From positions 3,816,001 through 3,880,000 of the forward strand of contig NZ_CP133548.1 of assembly GCF_031198435.1 (NCBI RefSeq): 64,000 bases of DNA, written 5' to 3'. The notes under the pieces are model-generated. The model was not told the origin of the DNA, did not search any database, and worked only from the letters and a program-made list of their open reading frames with translations. The position numbers were made by a program, and so were the translations under genes. How positions within the stretch are numbered: the stretch's first letter is position 1; every line of letters starts with the position of its first letter. Origin of the DNA: Pleionea litopenaei. GTDB lineage: Bacteria; Pseudomonadota; Gammaproteobacteria; Enterobacterales; Kangiellaceae. Of the stretch, positions 43,324-51,813 are shown in pieces.

Positions 43324-44091
43324 TTAAAAGGATTCTTCTTGGCGTTTGGTCAATACGTCAACGCCACTTTCGGTGACCAAAAGCGTGTGTTCCCATTGCG
43401 CTGACAAGCTACGATCTTTGGTGATTACCGTCCATTCATCTGGCAAGATTGAAATATGGCGCTTACCGGCATTGATCATTGGCTCAATGGTTAAGCACAT
43501 GCCTGCTTGCAGTTCGACACCGGTATTGGGTTTTCCATAATGAAGAACCTGTGGATCTTCGTGAAACTCTGCGCCAATGCCATGTCCGCAAAATTCCTGA
43601 ACCACTGAATAGTGGTGACGGTGTGCATGATTCATAATCGCGTGGCCAATGTCGCCCAAGCGAACTCCGGGCTTGACCATCTCTATTCCCAAGTAAAGAC
43701 ACTCTTGAGTGACTTTAATTAAACGCTCAGCCATTATCTTGGGTTTGCCAACCGTAAACATTTTGCTGGTATCACCGTGGTAACCGTCTTTGATGACCGT
43801 GACGTCGATATTAATGATATCTCCGTCTTTCAGCTTTTTATCCGCTGGAATACCGTGACAAACCACATGGTTAACTGAGGTGCAGATGGATTTAGGGAAC
43901 CCTTTGTAGTTTAAAGGTGCTGGAATAGCTTGCTGTTGATTGACAATGTAATCATGGCAAATTTGATCAAGCTCGTTGGTGGACACACCTTTTTTCACAT
44001 GTGGCTCAATCATTTCTAGCACCTCAGCGGCGAGTTTTCCCGCGACGCGCATTTTCTCAATTTCTTCAGGAGTTTTAATTTTAATCGCCAT
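43324..44091 (-). CDS. map: Type I methionine aminopeptidase
   Basis: From the ATG at 44091 the product is 255 residues (MAIKIKTPEEIEKMRVAGKL), which agrees with the family start. An upstream in-frame Met at 44163 would add 24 residues of no family likeness. It removes the N-terminal Met of new proteins. Family motifs are NHVVCHGIPADK with the conserved His, DGDIINIDVTVIKDGYHGDTSKMF with the two metal Asp, CGHGIGAEFHEDPQVLHYG with the metal His, and MCLTIEPM with a metal Glu. It is divergent from rpsB, as in most gammaproteobacteria, and leads the map-glnD-dapD unit. Confidence 0.97.
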   Translation of the reverse strand: MAIKIKTPEEIEKMRVAGKLAAEVLEMIEPHVKKGVSTNELDQICHDYIVNQQQAIPAPLNYKGFPKSICTSVNHVVCHGIPADKKLKDGDIINIDVTVIKDGYHGDTSKMFTVGKPKIMAERLIKVTQECLYLGIEMVKPGVRLGDIGHAIMNHAHRHHYSVVQEFCGHGIGAEFHEDPQVLHYGKPNTGVELQAGMCLTIEPMINAGKRHISILPDEWTVITKDRSLSAQWEHTLLVTESGVDVLTKRQEESF

Positions 44092-44299
44092 AGATTTACC
44101 GATGATTGCTATTTCTAAGATAAATGAAGTCAGAATTTTATAGCTTTTTGAATGGAACTTCACGAAAAGGGAGCGAAAATATTGGAATACATCATGATCT
44201 GAGTGAATTCCGTAGCGATGTCGTTAAATCCGCACCAAAATTGTGCTTCTCAATTAGCCTTTGGCGGGTGCTAAAAGCTGCTAGAAGTCAGCTTTTTCG

Positions 44300-44328
44300 T
44301 TGTTCCACTGGCCTAGATATGGTATAAA
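44300..44328 (+). promoter_or_regulatory. Sigma70-like promoter of rpsB-tsf
   Basis: TTGTTC (44300-44305) and TATAAA (44323-44328) with the ideal 17-nt spacer are followed by a G/C-rich GCGCGCCCGG start region, a discriminator type common in stringently controlled ribosomal genes. Confidence 0.6.
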
Positions 44329-44335
44329 GCGCGCC

Positions 44336-44475
44336 CGGCTGGACGATCCATCCGGATAACTTAAAACACACGTTAATCGACACATGAGTTAGGGTGCTGG
44401 TAAACCGAGAGGTCTCGCTGGTTGATTCATGGGATTAGCGGAGGTTAAACCCTTGATTTTTTTGGAGAAAATTTA
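44336..44475 (+). ncRNA. rpsB mRNA leader, possible S2 autoregulatory element
   Basis: About 140 nt lie between the promoter and the rpsB ATG. A clear nested stem occurs at 44403-44423: AACC pairs with GGTT around GAGA-GG-TCTC. Gammaproteobacterial rpsB leaders are known to bind S2 for feedback control of rpsB-tsf. I see structure and position, but have not matched the published fold. TTGGAG lies 9 nt before the ATG. Confidence 0.4.
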
Positions 44476-45234
44476 ATGGCTAAAGTATCTATGCGTGACA
44501 TGCTCCAAGCGGGCGTTCACTTCGGTCACCGTACTCGTTTCTGGAATCCTAAGATGAAGCAATACATCTTCGGTGCGCGAAACGACATTCATATCATTAA
44601 CCTTGAGCACACTGTGCCAATGTTCAATGACGCTTTAAACTTCATCTCTAGCGTTGCCTCTCGTAAAGGCAAGGTTTTATTCGTAGGCACCAAGCGTGCG
44701 GCGAGCGAGATCGTAAGCGAAGAAGCCAAGCGTTGTGGTCAATTCTTCGTTGACAAGCGCTGGTTAGGTGGAATGTTGACCAACTACAAAACTATTCGCC
44801 AGTCAATCAAACGATTGAAAGAATTAGAAACGCAAAGCCAAGACGGAACTTTCGACCGTTTAACTAAGAAAGAAGCTTTGTTGAAAACTCGTGAAATGGA
44901 AAAGTTAGAGTCAAGCATCGGTGGTATCAAAGATATGGGCGGCTTACCTGACGTTCTTTTCGTAATTGATGCTGACCATGAGCACATCGCGATAGCTGAA
45001 GCTCGTAAGTTAGGTATTCCTGTTATTGCTGTTGTTGATACTAACTCAAACCCAGATCACGTTGATTACGTAATTCCTGGAAATGATGATGCGATCCGTG
45101 CAATTCAACTATACGTTGGTGCGGTAGCAGACACCGTACTTGACGGTCGTCAGTCAGCGCAAATCACTGAACAAGCTGGTGAAGACGAGTTTGTTGAAGA
45201 AGCTGCTGATAAGTCGGAAGCTGAAGAAGCCTAA
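44476..45234 (+). CDS. rpsB: 30S ribosomal protein S2
   Basis: The 252-residue protein has the S2 hallmarks [77 protein letters not shown] and [15 protein letters not shown], and an acidic tail ([11 protein letters not shown]). S2 joins the 30S body late in assembly and is needed for mRNA binding. GGAG precedes the ATG. A terminator-like hairpin between rpsB and tsf can set the ratio of the two products, and an S2-responsive leader is possible upstream. Confidence 0.99.
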   Translation: MAKVSMRDMLQAGVHFGHRTRFWNPKMKQYIFGARNDIHIINLEHTVPMFNDALNFISSVASRKGKVLFVGTKRAASEIVSEEAKRCGQFFVDKRWLGGMLTNYKTIRQSIKRLKELETQSQDGTFDRLTKKEALLKTREMEKLESSIGGIKDMGGLPDVLFVIDADHEHIAIAEARKLGIPVIAVVDTNSNPDHVDYVIPGNDDAIRAIQLYVGAVADTVLDGRQSAQITEQAGEDEFVEEAADKSEAEEA

Positions 45235-45255
45235 TCAGCCTTCTGATAAAGCTTT

Positions 45256-45280
45256 AAAAAGGGGCTGCGCCCCTTTTTTT
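45256..45280 (+). terminator. Rpsb-tsf intercistronic terminator/attenuator
   Basis: GGGGC (45261-45265), loop TGC and GCCCC (45269-45273), preceded by five A and followed by seven T, form a full rho-independent terminator. Readthrough is probably needed for tsf unless tsf has its own promoter. Confidence 0.88.
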
Positions 45281-45349
45281 AAGCCTGTTTTATAGAATTT
45301 GAACATTTGAGCGTGTTAAACGAACAAACTTATTTTTGGAGAAACTGTC

Positions 45350-46228
45350 ATGGCAATTACTGCTGCATTAGTTAAAGAGCTTCGCGAGCGTACTGGCGCT
45401 GGCATGATGGAATGTAAAAAAGCATTGGTTGAAACCGATGGTGACGTTGAATTAGCCATTGAAAATATGCGTAAATCAGGTCAAGCAAAAGCGGCGAAAA
45501 AAGCGGGCCGTGTTGCTGCTGAAGGCTTAATCATTATTAACACTTCTGATGACGCAAAAACGGCTGCGATTGTTGAAGTTAACTGTGAAACTGACTTTGT
45601 TGCTCGTGATGAAAACTTCACTGCGTTTGCAAACAAAGTTGCTGCGATTGCATTAGCTGGAAAAATCAACGATGTTGAAGCGTTAAAAGCTGCTGAGTAC
45701 GAAGGTGGCCAAACGGTTGAAACTGCTCGTGAAAACTTAGTTGCAAAGATTGGCGAAAACATGAGTGTTCGTCGTGTGGCAATTGTTGAGTCTGCTGAAG
45801 GTCAACTAGGTTCATATCTACACGGTGCACGAATTGGCGCAGTGGTAGAAGTTAAAGGTGGCGATCAAGAGTTAGGTCGTGACTTAGCTATGCACATCGC
45901 TGCAAGCAAGCCTGATTACTTAAACCCAGAAGCTATTCCTGCAGAGCTAATTGAGAAAGAGAAAGAAATCATCAAAGCTCAGCCTGATATGGAAGGCAAA
46001 CCTGCTGAAATCGTCGACAAAATGATTGTTGGTCGTATCCGCAAGTTCTCTGCAGAAATCAGCTTGACTGGTCAGCCTTTCGTTAAAGATCCATCACAAA
46101 GCGTTGAGCAGTTATTGAAATCTAAATCTGCTGAGGTACTATCTTTCGTACGCTTCGAAGTTGGTGAAGGTATCGAGAAGAAAGAAGAAGACTTTGCTGC
46201 GGAAGTTGCTGCGCAGATGCGCGGTTAA
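45350..46228 (+). CDS. tsf: Elongation factor Ts
   Basis: The 292-residue protein is the nucleotide exchange factor of EF-Tu. It has the N-terminal UBA-like domain ([20 protein letters not shown], residues 8-27), the conserved [14 protein letters not shown] motif (about 77-90), and the core domains with [14 protein letters not shown] and a C-terminal [28 protein letters not shown] lies about 8 nt before the ATG. Length is normal (E. coli 283). It follows rpsB behind a terminator-like hairpin and is followed closely by pyrH. Confidence 0.99.
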   Translation: MAITAALVKELRERTGAGMMECKKALVETDGDVELAIENMRKSGQAKAAKKAGRVAAEGLIIINTSDDAKTAAIVEVNCETDFVARDENFTAFANKVAAIALAGKINDVEALKAAEYEGGQTVETARENLVAKIGENMSVRRVAIVESAEGQLGSYLHGARIGAVVEVKGGDQELGRDLAMHIAASKPDYLNPEAIPAELIEKEKEIIKAQPDMEGKPAEIVDKMIVGRIRKFSAEISLTGQPFVKDPSQSVEQLLKSKSAEVLSFVRFEVGEGIEKKEEDFAAEVAAQMRG

Positions 46229-46246
46229 TCATCACGGAGACCACCG

Positions 46247-46972
46247 ATGACTACAACTGATGTGTTGCCCTATAAGCGAATATTGCTCAAATTAAGTGGC
46301 GAAGCCCTTATGGGGAGCGAATCTTTCGGTATTGATCCTCAAGTGTTGGATCGTTTGGCGGAAGAGATAAAAGACATCATTCAAGCTGATATTCAGGTTG
46401 GTATTGTGATCGGTGGTGGAAACCTGTTCCGCGGGGAAAAACTCGCGCGAGCAGGGATGAACCGGGTTGCTGGCGACCACATGGGGATGCTAGCAACGGT
46501 GATGAACTCCTTAGCTTTGCAAGATGCGCTGGAGCGAACCGGTGTAGAAACACGTGTGATGTCTGCGATTTCATTGACCGGTGTGTGTGAAGATTACAAT
46601 CGTCGATTTGCAATGCGCTTTATGGAGCGTGGTCAGGTCGTGATTTTTTGTGCCGGGACGGGCAATCCATTTTTTACAACCGACACAGCGGCCTGTTTGC
46701 GTGGTATTGAAATTGAAGCGGATTTAATCTGCAAAGCGACCAAAGTTGACGGAGTTTATTCTGCTGACCCAAATAAATACTCAGACGCAGTCAAATACGA
46801 ATCGCTAACCTATGAAGAAGCATTGCATCGTCAATTAGCGGTGATGGACTTGACAGCATTTTGTTTGGCTCGTGATCATCAAAAGAAAATTCGCGTATTT
46901 AATATGAATAACCCTGGTGCGCTGGTGCGTGTTGCGACAGGGAAGCAGGAAGGCACTATAATCGAGTGCTAA
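46247..46972 (+). CDS. pyrH: Uridylate kinase (UMP kinase)
   Basis: The 241-residue amino-acid-kinase-fold enzyme phosphorylates UMP to UDP. Motifs are [12 protein letters not shown] (residue 12), [12 protein letters not shown] (about 53), the UMP/GTP-loop region [16 protein letters not shown], and [20 protein letters not shown] (about 134). The end contains the usual [21 protein letters not shown] lies 7 nt before the ATG, and it follows tsf by 18 nt. Bacterial PyrH is hexameric, activated by GTP and inhibited by UTP. Confidence 0.99.
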   Translation: MTTTDVLPYKRILLKLSGEALMGSESFGIDPQVLDRLAEEIKDIIQADIQVGIVIGGGNLFRGEKLARAGMNRVAGDHMGMLATVMNSLALQDALERTGVETRVMSAISLTGVCEDYNRRFAMRFMERGQVVIFCAGTGNPFFTTDTAACLRGIEIEADLICKATKVDGVYSADPNKYSDAVKYESLTYEEALHRQLAVMDLTAFCLARDHQKKIRVFNMNNPGALVRVATGKQEGTIIEC

Positions 46973-47000
46973 AAAAGAATTAAGCCAAAGGGGAAGCCTT

Positions 47001-47558
47001 GTGATCAATGACATAAAAAGTGACGCTAAGACACGCATGGGAAAGTCAGTCGACGCTTTCAAACACGACTTAACTAAAATTCGTACAGGCCGTGCTCACC
47101 CAAGTTTAATTGAACACTTAACGGTGTCTTATTACGGTTCTGAAACACCGATAACTCAAGTTGCCAACGTTTCTATTGCTGACTCGCGTACTTTACAGGT
47201 TCAGCCATGGGAAAAAGACATGGTTGGGGCAATTGAGAAAGCCATTATGAATTCTGATTTAGGTTTAAACCCAAATTCAGCTGGCCAAGTTATTCGAATT
47301 CCACTACCGCCACTAACAGAAGAACGACGTAAAGATTTGATTAAAGTTGTTCGTGGTGAGGCCGAAGGTGCCAAAGTTGCGGTAAGAAATATTCGACGTG
47401 ATGCGAACTCTACGTTAAAGGACTTGGTCAAAGAGAAAGAGATCTCTGAAGACGACGAGCGTCGTGCTCAAGACGAGATTCAAAAGTTGACCGATGAACA
47501 TGTTGCAAAGATCGATAGTGTTCTGGCCGAAAAAGAAGATGAGTTGATGGAAATTTAA
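47001..47558 (+). CDS. frr: Ribosome recycling factor
   Basis: The 185-residue protein, with EF-G, splits the post-termination ribosome. The start is a GTG with AAGGGGAAG upstream. The sequence carries the RRF pattern in order: [20 protein letters not shown], the [12 protein letters not shown] tip region, [51 protein letters not shown] and [20 protein letters not shown]. It has the family length exactly (E. coli 185). Confidence 0.99.
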   Translation: MINDIKSDAKTRMGKSVDAFKHDLTKIRTGRAHPSLIEHLTVSYYGSETPITQVANVSIADSRTLQVQPWEKDMVGAIEKAIMNSDLGLNPNSAGQVIRIPLPPLTEERRKDLIKVVRGEAEGAKVAVRNIRRDANSTLKDLVKEKEISEDDERRAQDEIQKLTDEHVAKIDSVLAEKEDELMEI

Positions 47559-47582
47559 TTGCTCATCAATCAGTAAATTAAC

Positions 47583-47605
47583 ACGCCGCGTGATTTACGC
47601 GGCGT
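47583..47605 (+). terminator. Hairpin after frr (partial terminator)
   Basis: ACGCCGCGT (47583-47591), loop GATTT and ACGCGGCGT (47597-47605) form a perfect G/C-rich 9-bp stem. The tail TTGTGTATTT is only partly T, so it may attenuate rather than stop transcription into uppS. Confidence 0.6.
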
Positions 47606-47621
47606 TTGTGTATTTAAGATC

Positions 47622-48392
47622 ATGCCGCAATCACAACAAAGCGAACAAAAAATACCCCAGCACATTGCCATCATCATGGACGGTAATGGTCGTTGGGCGC
47701 AAGCGCGAGGCAAAAAGCGCGTATCAGGACACAAAGCCGGTATGGACCGGGCTCGTGAAATGGTCGAAGCTTGCGGAGTGATGGGCGTTAAGGTTTTAAC
47801 GTTGTTTGCCTTTAGTAGTGAGAACTGGAAGCGACCGGAACAAGAAGTGGGCTTTCTGATGAATTTGTTCGTCACGGGCCTTACTAGAGAATCAAAGTCG
47901 CTGCACAAAAACAACGTTCAATTACGCGTGATTGGCGACATTAGTCGCTTCGACAGTAAGCTTCAAAAAGCGATTACTTCGGCAGAACAATTAACCGCAG
48001 ACAACGATGGCATTGTTTTGCAAATCGCTGCAAATTATGGCGGACAATGGGATATTACCAATGCGGTAAACAAAGCCATGAGTGAGCGAGAGAGCGCTTC
48101 GCCATTGGAGCCGTTAACGGCTGAAGATATTAGTCTGCATCTTTCGGGTGCTGACTTGCCCGATCCCGACTTATTAATTCGTACGGGTGGTGAAGTTAGA
48201 ATTAGCAATTTTTTATTGTGGCAATGCGCTTACTCTGAATTGTATTTTTCAGAAGCGTTATGGCCAGATTTTGATACTGAATTATTAAAACAAGCGGTGC
48301 ATGAGTTTGGCCGTCGACAACGCCGCTACGGTCAAACCGGAGAGCAAGTTGACCAAGCCGATGTCGCGACAACTAGCCTTGGGAAAAAATAA
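47622..48392 (+). CDS. uppS: Undecaprenyl diphosphate synthase
   Basis: The 256-residue cis-prenyltransferase condenses FPP with eight IPP units to make C55-PP, the lipid carrier for wall and O-antigen synthesis. Motifs are HIAIIMDGNGRWAQARGK (residues 14-31, catalytic Asp), LTLFAFSSENWKRP, LQIAANYGGQWDITNA, and DLLIRTGGEVRISNFLLWQCAYSE with SEALWPDFD. The ATG lies 63 nt after frr with a poor Shine-Dalgarno (TTAAGAT). A C-terminal acidic/polar tail ends three nucleotides before cdsA. Confidence 0.98.
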   Translation: MPQSQQSEQKIPQHIAIIMDGNGRWAQARGKKRVSGHKAGMDRAREMVEACGVMGVKVLTLFAFSSENWKRPEQEVGFLMNLFVTGLTRESKSLHKNNVQLRVIGDISRFDSKLQKAITSAEQLTADNDGIVLQIAANYGGQWDITNAVNKAMSERESASPLEPLTAEDISLHLSGADLPDPDLLIRTGGEVRISNFLLWQCAYSELYFSEALWPDFDTELLKQAVHEFGRRQRRYGQTGEQVDQADVATTSLGKK

Positions 48393-48394
48393 TA

Positions 48395-49273
48395 ATGTTA
48401 AAACAAAGAATCATAACCGCCGTTTTGTTGCTGCCATTAGTTGGTATATTACTGTTTGTGCTTTCCTTGCACGAATTTGCTGCGGCTTTGGTTATCGTTC
48501 TTTATTTAATGGCTTGGGAATGGGGGCGCTTAGGTGACCTTCGAAGCGGCATGGCTCGTTCATTTTATGCCATGCTCGTTGCGCTTTCTGCACTTGGCGT
48601 TTGGTATTTAGCGCCAGCGCTAGAGTTTTGGCCAAGCACTTGGTTTATCGAGTGGCATTTAACCTCAACCTTAGTGGTTTACTGGTTATCGTTTGTCGCG
48701 TGGGCCTGCGCATTTCTGATGATGTTGTTATCAGCCAAACATCGATCATTTTGGGCGTCTCATCATTGGCCTCGATTACTTCTTGGTTGGATTATCTTGT
48801 TGGGTTTTTGGGTGTCGGTCATTGCTATTCAAGGGTCATCTACCATTGTCGAACCTTATCGCGGCGCCTATCTAGTTTTGTTTATGCTGTTTATGATTTG
48901 GGGAGCCGATGTCGGCGGTTACTTATTTGGTAAGCTTTGGGGCAAACGTAAACTGGCTCCAGCGATTAGCCCAGGAAAGACTTGGGAAGGTGCCTTAGGC
49001 GGTGTCTTTTTAAGCTCGGTTGTGGCGACGGTTGGTATTTTCGTCTTAGATTTACCCACGGCGCATCCTCTTGCGGTTGTGGCTGCCGTATTACTGTTGG
49101 TTGTGGTTTCAGTTTTAGGCGATTTATTCGAAAGCTTGCTCAAGCGTCAAGTGCAAATTAAAGACTCGAGCCAATTATTACCCGGACATGGTGGGTTACT
49201 TGATCGGCTAGATAGTACCATTGCCGTGGCACCATTTTATGTGCTGGTTGCTAAGTTGCTAGGGTGGATTTAA
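48395..49273 (+). CDS. cdsA: Phosphatidate cytidylyltransferase
   Basis: The 292-residue integral membrane enzyme makes CDP-diacylglycerol from phosphatidic acid and CTP, the common precursor of membrane phospholipids. About eight hydrophobic segments are visible. The C-terminal signature is present: [18 protein letters not shown], then [20 protein letters not shown] and [13 protein letters not shown], with metal-binding Asp residues. It starts 2 nt after uppS, and its TAA overlaps the dxr ATG as TAATG. Confidence 0.97.
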   Translation: MLKQRIITAVLLLPLVGILLFVLSLHEFAAALVIVLYLMAWEWGRLGDLRSGMARSFYAMLVALSALGVWYLAPALEFWPSTWFIEWHLTSTLVVYWLSFVAWACAFLMMLLSAKHRSFWASHHWPRLLLGWIILLGFWVSVIAIQGSSTIVEPYRGAYLVLFMLFMIWGADVGGYLFGKLWGKRKLAPAISPGKTWEGALGGVFLSSVVATVGIFVLDLPTAHPLAVVAAVLLLVVVSVLGDLFESLLKRQVQIKDSSQLLPGHGGLLDRLDSTIAVAPFYVLVAKLLGWI

Positions 49274-50460
49274 TGCAACAGGTCGCGGTTTTAGGTGCAA
49301 CTGGCTCGATAGGCTTAAATACCTTAGATGTTATTGCTCGGCATCCCGAAACTTATCAAGTTTTTGCCCTGTCAGCACATTCTAACCTAACCTTGCTTGC
49401 TAAGTTGGCCGAGCAATTTCGTCCGCGACAGTTGGTCGTGACGGATACCAGCCTTGATATTCGCGATTTCAGTCAACAGATCGCTTCAATAGATACTTCT
49501 ATAGGCATCTTTCAAGGACCTGAAGCATTAGTTGACGTTGCATCTGCCAGCGACGTTGATACTGTCATGGCGGCCATCGTCGGTGCGGCGGGTTTAGCCT
49601 CTTCATTGGCGGCCGCTGAATCGGGCAAAAAGCTTTTACTAGCCAATAAAGAGTCTTTGGTGGTGGCCGGAGAACTGCTAATGCAGGCAGTCAGACATTC
49701 TGGTGCAACGTTACTACCCATCGATTCTGAGCATAATGCCATCTTTCAATGCCTGCCGGTTGACTATAGTGCAGGGGGCATAGAGCAAGCGGGTATCGCT
49801 AAAATTTTGCTGACCGGATCCGGTGGTCCGTTTCGTGAGTGGCCAATCGAAGAATTAGTGAAGGTAACACCTGAGCAAGCTTGCGCTCACCCTAATTGGG
49901 ATATGGGAAAAAAAATATCTGTTGATTCGGCGACGATGATGAACAAAGGTTTAGAAGTCATTGAAGCTTGTCATTTATTTGGAATAACAACGTCTCAACT
50001 AGAGGTTGTGTTACACCCTCAAAGTATTATTCATTCTATGGTGAGCTATGTTGATGGCTCGGTGATCGCTCAATTAGGTCAACCAGACATGCGTACGCCC
50101 ATTGCTTATGGATTATCCTGGCCCAAGCGTATTGACGCAGGTGTTGAGCCGCTTGACTTTCGTCAAATCGCTCAATTAACGTTTGATACACCTGATGAGC
50201 AGCGTTATCCGTGCTTAAAGCTAGCGATAGAGGCGTTCGAGGCAGGAGGCTCTGCAGCGGCGGTTCTCAATGCGGCCAATGAAGAAGCGGTCTCAGCATT
50301 TCTAGCGAACCAAATTGGCTTTACGCAAATTGCAGAAGTGAACGAAATGGCACTTAATTCACTCGAAAATCAATTTGGACTTGATATTGACGGCTTGATA
50401 CAGCAGGATCTTCGCGCGCGCGAGTTTGCTCGCAGCAGAATTGAAAGAATTAAACAGTAG
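49273..50460 (+). CDS. dxr: 1-deoxy-D-xylulose 5-phosphate reductoisomerase
   Basis: From the ATG at 49273 (TAATG overlap with cdsA and AGGGTGG upstream) the product is 395 residues. It is the committed step of the MEP isoprenoid pathway. Motifs are [15 protein letters not shown] (NADPH binding, residues 7-21), [26 protein letters not shown] (metal-binding Asp/Glu), [10 protein letters not shown], and [21 protein letters not shown]. It supplies IPP for UppS two genes upstream. A GTG at 49264 is possible but contains the ribosome site. Confidence 0.97.
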   Translation: MQQVAVLGATGSIGLNTLDVIARHPETYQVFALSAHSNLTLLAKLAEQFRPRQLVVTDTSLDIRDFSQQIASIDTSIGIFQGPEALVDVASASDVDTVMAAIVGAAGLASSLAAAESGKKLLLANKESLVVAGELLMQAVRHSGATLLPIDSEHNAIFQCLPVDYSAGGIEQAGIAKILLTGSGGPFREWPIEELVKVTPEQACAHPNWDMGKKISVDSATMMNKGLEVIEACHLFGITTSQLEVVLHPQSIIHSMVSYVDGSVIAQLGQPDMRTPIAYGLSWPKRIDAGVEPLDFRQIAQLTFDTPDEQRYPCLKLAIEAFEAGGSAAAVLNAANEEAVSAFLANQIGFTQIAEVNEMALNSLENQFGLDIDGLIQQDLRAREFARSRIERIKQ

Positions 50461-50467
50461 AGTTTCG

Positions 50468-51793
50468 ATGATCGAATTTTTATACAACTTAGTATTTTTC
50501 TTGGTCGCCTTAGGTATTCTGGTGACCTTCCATGAGTGGGGGCACTTCTATGCCGCCCGCAAATTGGGAGTAAAAGTACTGCGTTTTTCAGTTGGCTTTG
50601 GCAAGCCGCTCTGGCGTCGAGTCGGAAAAGATGGCGTCGAGTACGTTGTCGCCGGCATTCCGTTAGGTGGTTACGTTAAAATGCTGGATGAACGAGAAGG
50701 CAACGTCGCTGAATCAGAGCGATCACAAGCGTTCAATCGTCAGGCATTGTGGAAAAGAAATGTTATCGTCTTTGCCGGGCCTCTGGCTAATTTTGTGTTG
50801 GCATTGGTGGTTTACTGGCTGATGTTCTTTTCCGGCACTTGGGTTATGAAGCCGATTGTTGCTGAACCATTGGCCGGATCGATCGCTCAAACCGCCGGAG
50901 TTCAACGCAATGATCAAATTCTAAAGGTTGATGGTCAATCGGTTAATGGTTGGAACGATGTGGTTTGGGCGTTGGTAGAACGCCTTGGAGAGTCCGGGCA
51001 AATTGATTTGGAAGTGCTTGACTGGAGCAATAATCAAACCAAGTCATTGAAATTAGACATTAGTGATTGGAAAGTCGACGATCGTCGTCCAGATCCACTA
51101 GCCAGTCTCGGCCTTACACAAATTGACGCCATCGACCCTCTGGTTTACGAGCTCGATCCCAATGGAGCGGCACAGCAGGCGGGAATAAAACCGCGAGATC
51201 GAATTCTCCAGTTGAATGATACCAAAATCAGCAGTTTTAGGGATGTTCAGGGGTTTATGCAAGCGGTTCAGTCAGACCAAGCGATTAGCGTGAAGGTCAA
51301 CCGTGACGGGCAGGAACAAGAATTTCAAGTATATCCACGTCAAGTGGAACAAAATTGGCTTTTGGGTATCAAAGTCTACTCATATTTTGAATATGAGTCT
51401 GCGGGATTTATTGGAAGCTTTAAGCTTGCGGTAAATAAAACCGCTGAGGTGATTGCTCTAACCGGCACCATGTTCAAAAAATTAATTGTGGGTGAAGTGT
51501 CCACCAAATCGCTTGGCGGACCACTATCGATAGCGGAAGGCGCTGGTTCCTCTGCTCGCGGTGGTTGGGTGTACTTCTTAGGGTTCTTAGGCATTATCAG
51601 TGTCAATTTAGGCCTGATTAACTTGTTGCCGGTACCAATGTTAGATGGTGGGCATTTGTTATTTAATGCGATTGAGTGGTTGAAAGGCAAACCACTGTCT
51701 GACGAAGCTCAAGAATATGGGCTGAGAATCGGTATGGTGCTTGTGCTTGGATTAATGGCGATTGCACTTTTTAATGATATCGCTCGTTTGTAG
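50468..51793 (+). CDS. rseP: Regulated intramembrane protease RseP (site-2 protease)
   Basis: From the ATG at 50468 (GAG about 6 nt upstream, 7 nt after dxr) the product is 441 residues. It is an inner-membrane zinc protease that cuts RseA to release sigma-E, and also clears signal peptides. The HEWGH zinc motif lies at residues 22-26 in the first membrane helix. Two PDZ domains follow (VQRNDQILKVDGQSVNGWNDV and IKPRDRILQLNDTKISSFRDV), and the second active-site motif NLLPVPMLDGGH lies near residue 384. Four membrane segments are visible. It sits directly before bamA, whose assembly defects trigger this pathway. Confidence 0.97.
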   Translation: MIEFLYNLVFFLVALGILVTFHEWGHFYAARKLGVKVLRFSVGFGKPLWRRVGKDGVEYVVAGIPLGGYVKMLDEREGNVAESERSQAFNRQALWKRNVIVFAGPLANFVLALVVYWLMFFSGTWVMKPIVAEPLAGSIAQTAGVQRNDQILKVDGQSVNGWNDVVWALVERLGESGQIDLEVLDWSNNQTKSLKLDISDWKVDDRRPDPLASLGLTQIDAIDPLVYELDPNGAAQQAGIKPRDRILQLNDTKISSFRDVQGFMQAVQSDQAISVKVNRDGQEQEFQVYPRQVEQNWLLGIKVYSYFEYESAGFIGSFKLAVNKTAEVIALTGTMFKKLIVGEVSTKSLGGPLSIAEGAGSSARGGWVYFLGFLGIISVNLGLINLLPVPMLDGGHLLFNAIEWLKGKPLSDEAQEYGLRIGMVLVLGLMAIALFNDIARL

Positions 51794-51813
51794 TTCGGAG
51801 TTTACGGGTCTTT

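Noticed and set aside
44124-44327. 67-residue frame in the map/rpsB gap
   Set aside because: It overlaps the rpsB promoter and has no ribosome site or family features.
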